Assembly: GCF_040219215.1 (NCBI RefSeq)
Contig: NZ_JAVJSX010000039.1
Coordinates: 1 to 64,000 of the forward strand
Source of the DNA: Thalassobaculum_A sp040219215
GTDB lineage: Bacteria; Pseudomonadota; Alphaproteobacteria; Thalassobaculales; Thalassobaculaceae
Reading direction: 5' to 3'
Length of the DNA stretch: 64,000 nt
Position 1 is the stretch's first letter. Each line of letters opens with the position of its first letter. Below are positions 59,024-64,000 of this stretch, piece by piece. The position numbers were made by a program, and so were the translations under genes. The notes beneath the pieces are model-generated. The model did not search any database. It saw only the letters and a list, made by a program, of their open reading frames with translations, and was not told the DNA's origin.

Positions 59024-60183
59024 GCGCTGGAACGGCCAGGACGGCGCGCCGGCGGCGTGGCAATCCCGCAATAGACGGGACATCGGTCTTGAACGCGCTG
59101 TCGTCGGCGGTGGTGGTGGTCGATGCCGACAACCACGTGATCTCGCTGAACATGGCGGGAGAAGACCTGATCGGGGCCAGCGCCGCGCACGCAGCTGGCC
59201 GTCCATTGTCTGACTGGATTCCTGACGACAGTCCGTTGACCAGCATGGTCGAACAGGCACGTGTCACCCAGTCCAGCCTGTCGGACTACGACCTGGTGAT
59301 CGAATCGCCGAAGCTCGGCCAACGCACCGTGAACGTCCAGATTTCACCGATTCCGGAAACGGCCGGCTGCGTCGCCATAAGCCTCCAGGAGCGCTCGATC
59401 GCCTTCAAGATGCACAGACAGCTGTCATACCGAGGTGCGGCGCGTTCGGTAACGGCGATGGCGTCGATGCTGGCGCATGAGGTGAAGAATCCGTTGTCGG
59501 GCATCCGGGGGGCTGCACAGCTTCTCGAACAGTCAGTGTCGGCCGAAGACGCCACGCTGACCCAACTGATCTGCGATGAAACCGACCGGATCTGCGCTCT
59601 GGTCGACCGCATGGAGGTGTTCTCCGACGAGCGCCCGATCCAGCGCGGCCCCGTGAACATCCATGAAGTGCTGGAGCGCTGCCGTCGGATTGCGCAGAAC
59701 GGTTTCGGCCGGCACGTCACGTTTGTGGAACGCTACGATCCGTCACTGCCACCGGTTCTCGGCAACCGGGATCTGCTGGTTCAGGTATTCCTGAACCTGA
59801 TCAAGAACGCGTGCGAGGCGGTTCCCGGGGACGGTGGCGAAATCACGCTGACCACCAGCTACCGTCACGGCATGCGGGTCGCCGTACCCGGCTCGCGCGA
59901 GCGGCTGCACCTGCCGCTGCAGGTTGCTGTCCAGGACAACGGACCCGGCATATCCGAAGACCTGCGCGCGAACCTGTTCGAGCCGTTCGTGACCACCAAG
60001 ATCAACGGATCCGGCCTCGGCCTCGCATTCGTCGCCAAGACCGTCGCCGATCACGGCGGTGTCATCGAGGTGGACTCGGCCGCTCGCCGTACGACGTTCC
60101 GCCTGACCTTTCCGATCACCGACGAGCCGAAACCGCGGCGGGTCCGGCGACGGGCCGGAGTCGAGGAAGAGAGCGTGCCATGA
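59020..60183 (+). CDS. ntrB: Nitrogen regulation sensor kinase NtrB
   Basis: The soluble histidine kinase/phosphatase acting on NtrC under PII control. 387 residues: a PAS domain (about 20-130, LNALSSAVVVVDADNHVISLNMAG), the H-box MLAHEVKNPLSGIRGAAQLL with His153, and the ATPase N, G1 and G2 boxes LNLIKNACEAVP, VQDNGPGISED and KINGSGLGLAFV. The start is GTG, overlapping the dusB stop (GTGA). No membrane segment, as expected. It overlaps ntrC by four bases. Confidence 0.96.
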   Translation: MSAGTARTARRRRGNPAIDGTSVLNALSSAVVVVDADNHVISLNMAGEDLIGASAAHAAGRPLSDWIPDDSPLTSMVEQARVTQSSLSDYDLVIESPKLGQRTVNVQISPIPETAGCVAISLQERSIAFKMHRQLSYRGAARSVTAMASMLAHEVKNPLSGIRGAAQLLEQSVSAEDATLTQLICDETDRICALVDRMEVFSDERPIQRGPVNIHEVLERCRRIAQNGFGRHVTFVERYDPSLPPVLGNRDLLVQVFLNLIKNACEAVPGDGGEITLTTSYRHGMRVAVPGSRERLHLPLQVAVQDNGPGISEDLRANLFEPFVTTKINGSGLGLAFVAKTVADHGGVIEVDSAARRTTFRLTFPITDEPKPRRVRRRAGVEEESVP

Positions 60184-61652
60184 CCGATCAGCGCGCATCC
60201 ATTCTGGTCGCTGACGACGATCGAGCGATCCGGACGGTGCTGAACCAGGCGTTGGCCCGACTGGGTTACGACGTGAAGAGCACGGGCACGGCCGCAGGGC
60301 TGTGGCAATGGGTTGAGGAGGGCGAGGGCGATCTGGTGATCACCGACGTGGTGATGCCCGACGAGAACGGGCTCGACATGCTGCCTCGCATCCGCAGGGC
60401 CCGGCCCGACCTGCGCGTGATCGTCATGAGCGCCCAGAACACGCTGCTGACCGCCGTCAAGGCGAGCGAGCGGGGCGCTTTTGAGTATCTGCCGAAACCG
60501 TTCGATCTGAACGAGTTGATCGCCACCGTTCGAAAAGCGCTGTCGGCGCCGACCGCAGCGCCTGTCGTGACGGCCGATCAGGCGGAACCGGCGCTTCCGA
60601 CGGAGGAGCCGCTGCCGCTGATTGGCCGGTCGCCGGCGATGCAGGACATCTACCGGGTATTGGCCCGGCTGATGGGCACCGACCTGACCGTGATGATCAC
60701 GGGTGAGTCCGGAACGGGAAAGGAATTGGTGGCGCGCGCGCTGCACGACTACGGCAAGCGTCGCGACGGCCCGTTCGTCGCCATCAACATGGCGGCGATC
60801 CCGCGAGAATTGATCGAATCGGAACTGTTCGGACACGAGAAGGGGGCGTTCACCGGCGCGACCGTACGGGCCACCGGACGGTTCGAGCAGGCCCAGGGGG
60901 GGACGCTGTTCCTGGATGAGATCGGCGACATGCCGCTGGAAGCGCAGACCCGCTTGCTGCGGGTACTGCAGGAAGGCGAGTACACGACGGTCGGCGGCCG
61001 ACTCCCGATCCGGGCCGATGTGCGCATCGTTGCAGCCACCCACCGGGATCTCAGGCAGTTGATCCGCCAGGGGCTGTTCCGCGAAGACCTGTTCTACCGT
61101 CTGAACGTGGTTCCGATCCGATTGCCGGCGCTGCGAGAACGGGTTGAAGATGTTCCGGATCTCGCACGGCATTTTTTCCTGCAGCTTCCTCAGGAAGGTC
61201 TGCCGATCAAGCACCTGGACCCGGGAGCCTTGGCCCGTCTTCAACGTTACGCGTGGCCGGGCAACGTGCGGGAACTGGAGAATCTGTGCCGACGGCTGTC
61301 CGCACTGTACGCCGAAGAGACCATCGGCGAGGAAGCGATCGATGCCGAACTGGCCGACACGGTCGAGCGCGAGACGCTGTCCGGCGACAGCAGCCCAGAC
61401 AACCTGTCCAGCGCCGTCGAACACCACTTGACCCTGTATTTCAGCGCCCATCAGGACGGGCTGCCGGCACCGGGCCTGTACGATCGGATCCTGCGGGAGG
61501 TCGAGCGTCCGCTGGTCACGTTGTGCCTCAACGCGACGCGCGGCAATCAGATCAAGGCGGCCGAAGTCCTTGGCCTGAATCGAAACACCTTGCGCAAGAA
61601 GATCCGCGAGTTGGACATCCCGGTAATCCGTGGCGTACGTTCCGACCTGTAA
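60180..61652 (+). CDS. ntrC: Nitrogen response regulator NtrC
   Basis: A sigma-54 activator of nitrogen-assimilation genes. 490 residues: a receiver domain with phospho-acceptor Asp56 in VITDVVMPDENG, an AAA+ domain with Walker A GESGTGKE at 175, the sigma-54 contact loop GAFTGA at 222-227, Walker B GGTLFLDEIGDMP, and a C-terminal Fis-type helix-turn-helix (NQIKAAEVLGLNRNTLRKKI). It overlaps ntrB and is followed by ntrY after 57 bases. No sigma-54 site was found in the visible intergenic region. Confidence 0.97.
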   Translation: MTDQRASILVADDDRAIRTVLNQALARLGYDVKSTGTAAGLWQWVEEGEGDLVITDVVMPDENGLDMLPRIRRARPDLRVIVMSAQNTLLTAVKASERGAFEYLPKPFDLNELIATVRKALSAPTAAPVVTADQAEPALPTEEPLPLIGRSPAMQDIYRVLARLMGTDLTVMITGESGTGKELVARALHDYGKRRDGPFVAINMAAIPRELIESELFGHEKGAFTGATVRATGRFEQAQGGTLFLDEIGDMPLEAQTRLLRVLQEGEYTTVGGRLPIRADVRIVAATHRDLRQLIRQGLFREDLFYRLNVVPIRLPALRERVEDVPDLARHFFLQLPQEGLPIKHLDPGALARLQRYAWPGNVRELENLCRRLSALYAEETIGEEAIDAELADTVERETLSGDSSPDNLSSAVEHHLTLYFSAHQDGLPAPGLYDRILREVERPLVTLCLNATRGNQIKAAEVLGLNRNTLRKKIRELDIPVIRGVRSDL

Positions 61653-61709
61653 CGCGCCGATGACCGCACGGCACTTCATGGTCGCGACCGCACACAAGCC
61701 TCGGGCTCG

Positions 61710-64000
61710 ATGACCGACGCCACAACACCGCCGATACAGGCTGAGTCCGCCGAAGCGCCGGCCGCGCATCCGGCCGCGCCGAGCGCCATTGGCACGCCGC
61801 GGCTGAATGCCTTCCTGCGCTGGGCCCGGCGGGTCGACCTTGAGCGCCGGCTGGCGCTTGCCCTGGCCGCCCTGGCCATCATCTCTGGCGTTGGCACCGC
61901 GGTGATCCTGACCGGCTCGGGACCGCTCGGCCCCGAGCCGGACATGGTGCTGGCCGCCGTTTACCTCAACATTGCGTTCCTGCTCGCCCTTGGTGCGCTG
62001 GTCACCCGGCAACTGGTCCGGATCTGGCTCGAGCGGCGGCGCGGCCAGGCCGGGTCGCGCCTGCACGTTCGCCTGGCGGTCATGTTCGCCGCCGTCGCCG
62101 TCACCCCGACCCTGATCGTATCGATATTCTCGGCGGTTTTCTTCGACTTCGGGCTGCGCAGCTGGTTCAGCGAGCGGGTCGCTACCGCTGTGAAGAGTTC
62201 AACCGCGGTTGCCGAAGCCTATCTGGACGAGCACCGGCAAACGATCCGTGGCGATGCGTTGGCCATGGCCAATGACCTGAACCGGGAGGCGCCCTTCCTG
62301 TTGTCGGACACCCGGCGCTTCAATCAGATCATGTCCGCCCAGGCTGCGGTTCGGAACCTGACGGAAGCCGTGGTCTTCGACGGTTCGGGGCGCCCGCTCG
62401 CCCGGTCCAGTCTCTCGTTCTCGTTCGAATTTGAGCCGCTACCCGAAAGGGCAATGGCGCAGGCGAGAGACGGCGAGGTGGTCATCCTGACGAGCGAGAA
62501 CGACGATCGAATTCGAGCGCTGGTAGCGCTAAATCAGTTCGTCGACGCGTTTCTGTTCGTGGGCCGTTTCGTTGACCCGGCACTGCTGGCCCACGTCGAG
62601 CGCACCCAGGAAGCCGTGTCGCAATACCGGGCGCTGGAAGGCAAGCGGTTCGATTTCCAACTGACGTTCGCGATCGTGTTCGCGCTGGTGGCCCTGCTGC
62701 TGCTGCTCGCGGCAAGCTGGGTCGGCCTTCTGTTGGCAGACCGGATCGCGCGGCCGGTCAGCGCGCTGATCCGCGTGGCCGAACGGGTTCGTGCCGGCGA
62801 CCTGTCGATCAGGGTGTCGCCCTCCGAGGCAGTGGACGAACTGGCCACCTTGAGCCGGGCGTTCAACCGGATGACCGCACAGCTTGAATCCCAGCGCACG
62901 GAGTTGATCGACGCCAATCAACAGCTCGATGAGCGGAGGCGCTTCTCGGAGGCGGTACTGGGCGGGGTTTCGGCGGGCGTCATCGGCCTCGATCCGGCCG
63001 GCAACGTCAATCTGCCCAACCGATCGGCGAGCCGACTGCTTGGGCTCGATCTGGACGCTGCGATCGGCCAGCCGCTCCAGGACCTGCTCCCGGAATTTGC
63101 TCCCCTGATCGCCGAGGCACGCCGCCGGCCATGGCGCGATGCCGAGGATCAGGTCGTCGTTCACGGTGCCGACGATCAGCGCAAGACGCTCCTGGCGCGG
63201 ATCGCGGCGGACAGCGCGGCCGGCCAGATCACCGGGTTTGTGGCGACATTCGACGATGTGACGGAACTCCTGGCGGCACAGCGCAAAGCCGCCTGGGCCG
63301 ATATCGCACGCCGCATCGCACACGAGATCAAGAATCCGCTAACCCCGATCCAGTTGTCGGCGGAGCGTCTGAAGCGCAAATATCTCTCCGAGATCGTATC
63401 CGACCCGGAAACGTTCGAGCGGATGACCGATACCATCGTTCGTCAGGTCGGGGACATCGGTCGTATGGTCGACGAGTTCTCGGCGTTCGCTCGGATGCCG
63501 ACACCGGTCATGCGGCCTGAGACCATCGGTGAACTGATCACCAGTGCCGTGGACCTGCAGCGGGCTGGCCGAGCGGACATCACGTTCACCACCACCCTTC
63601 CTGCCGAGCCGATCACCGTCATCTGCGATTCGCGGCAGATCCGCCAGGCGCTGACCAACCTTCTGCAGAATGCGATGGATGCGATCGAAGGGCGACGCCA
63701 GGAGCTCGGCGACACCGGCGAGGGTCCGGCGCGCGACGAGATCGAGGTGGCGGCGCAGTACCAGGACGCCCGGCTCTCCGTGGTGATTTCGGACAATGGG
63801 AGAGGGCTTCCCGAAACCGACAGGGACCGTTTGACCGAGCCGTACGTCACCACGCGGGAGAAAGGAACCGGGCTCGGACTGGCAATAGTGAAGAAAATCA
63901 TGGAAGATCACGGAGGATCCGTCGAGCTAAGAGACCGTCCCGGCGGCGGTGCTATTGTCAGCTTGATGTTTGAAACGGACGCACCGACGCAGACCGAAAC
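61710..64000 (+). CDS. ntrY: Nitrogen regulation sensor kinase NtrY (3' end outside window)
   Basis: A membrane histidine kinase that pairs with NtrX. 763 codons are visible without a stop, running off the window end. Features in order: an Ala/Pro-rich N-terminus, three or more membrane helices in residues 50-155 (with FAAVAVTPTLIVSIFSAVFF), a periplasmic loop, a further helix near residue 320, HAMP (RIARPVSALIRVAERVRAGDL), PAS, H-box RIAHEIKNPLTPIQLSAERL, and N/G boxes (LTNLLQNAMDAIEG, ISDNGRGLPE, GTGLGLAIVKKIMEDHGG). The ATG at 61710 is the first in frame. ntrX presumably follows beyond the edge. Confidence 0.96.
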   Translation, partial: MTDATTPPIQAESAEAPAAHPAAPSAIGTPRLNAFLRWARRVDLERRLALALAALAIISGVGTAVILTGSGPLGPEPDMVLAAVYLNIAFLLALGALVTRQLVRIWLERRRGQAGSRLHVRLAVMFAAVAVTPTLIVSIFSAVFFDFGLRSWFSERVATAVKSSTAVAEAYLDEHRQTIRGDALAMANDLNREAPFLLSDTRRFNQIMSAQAAVRNLTEAVVFDGSGRPLARSSLSFSFEFEPLPERAMAQARDGEVVILTSENDDRIRALVALNQFVDAFLFVGRFVDPALLAHVERTQEAVSQYRALEGKRFDFQLTFAIVFALVALLLLLAASWVGLLLADRIARPVSALIRVAERVRAGDLSIRVSPSEAVDELATLSRAFNRMTAQLESQRTELIDANQQLDERRRFSEAVLGGVSAGVIGLDPAGNVNLPNRSASRLLGLDLDAAIGQPLQDLLPEFAPLIAEARRRPWRDAEDQVVVHGADDQRKTLLARIAADSAAGQITGFVATFDDVTELLAAQRKAAWADIARRIAHEIKNPLTPIQLSAERLKRKYLSEIVSDPETFERMTDTIVRQVGDIGRMVDEFSAFARMPTPVMRPETIGELITSAVDLQRAGRADITFTTTLPAEPITVICDSRQIRQALTNLLQNAMDAIEGRRQELGDTGEGPARDEIEVAAQYQDARLSVVISDNGRGLPETDRDRLTEPYVTTREKGTGLGLAIVKKIMEDHGGSVELRDRPGGGAIVSLMFETDAPTQTE

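Noticed and set aside
1..64000. CRISPR array, insertion sequence, prophage or toxin-antitoxin pair
   Set aside because: No regularly spaced repeats, no transposase or integrase motifs and no small paired genes of those types were seen on either strand.

Overview
The window is a 64 kb piece of a GC-rich alphaproteobacterial chromosome, most likely from Rhodospirillales in the broad sense; the family cannot be fixed from the sequence alone. Pointers are the nuoG-N / birA / type III coaX / RNase J / mce / DUF1467 string, an IspDF fusion, a pyruvate dehydrogenase E1-beta carrying its own lipoyl domain, a MucR/Ros regulator, a CBP3-type cytochrome bc1 chaperone, and the nifR3(dusB)-ntrB-ntrC-ntrY operon. 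Nearly all of it is core genome. I see no phage, insertion sequence, CRISPR array or toxin/defence island.

Layout. 1-13.3 kb (+): the distal half of the complex I operon (nuoG, cut by the window edge, to nuoN), then biotin-protein ligase, pantothenate kinase, RNase J, methylmalonyl-CoA epimerase and a DUF1467 membrane protein. 13.3-16.2 kb: a looser stretch with facing terminators, a candidate minus-strand structured RNA, a small secreted protein, glutaryl-CoA dehydrogenase, a 66-residue conserved protein and a MucR-type regulator. 16.4-27.7 kb (+): rpiB, glyA, nrdR, the riboflavin genes ribD-ribE-ribBA-ribH, nusB, thiL, a FliL-like protein, an MFS carrier and the proton-pumping pyrophosphatase hppA. 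27.8-33.6 kb: bamE (-), then the bc1 chaperone, yceD, plsX, fabH, ihfA and a MerR regulator, a tRNA-Pro(GGG), and a class II aldolase. 33.6-39.6 kb: two unknown small genes (-), an MFS/VOC pair (+) and the ppiD-trpE pair (-). 39.8-54.9 kb (+): tpiA, secG, pyrG, kdsA, a TPR protein, eno, ftsB, pdhABC, lpdA, lipA and a COQ10/RatA-like gene, with one cupin gene facing them. 54.9-57.1 kb (-): CinA-C, pgpA, ispDF. 57.2-64 kb (+): a CcsA/YpjD-like membrane protein, dusB and the nitrogen two-component genes ntrB, ntrC and ntrY (cut by the window end).

How the genes fit together. The window links lower glycolysis (tpiA, eno) to pyruvate oxidation (PDH complex, its E3 and lipoyl synthase), respiration (complex I, bc1 assembly factor, membrane pyrophosphatase), riboflavin supply, early fatty-acid and phospholipid synthesis (plsX, fabH, pgpA), LPS precursor supply (kdsA) and nitrogen control.

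The most useful observations are a RibBA whose GTP cyclohydrolase II half has lost its zinc cysteines; a MucR protein lacking two of four zinc ligands; a minus-strand RNA candidate at about 13.4 kb whose G.U pairs identify the strand; a 69-base patch of alien codon use in lpdA; intrinsic terminators whose U-tracts are encoded by the tail codons of the facing gene; and a trpE separated from the rest of the trp operon. I did not find evidence for an entirely new multi-gene system.
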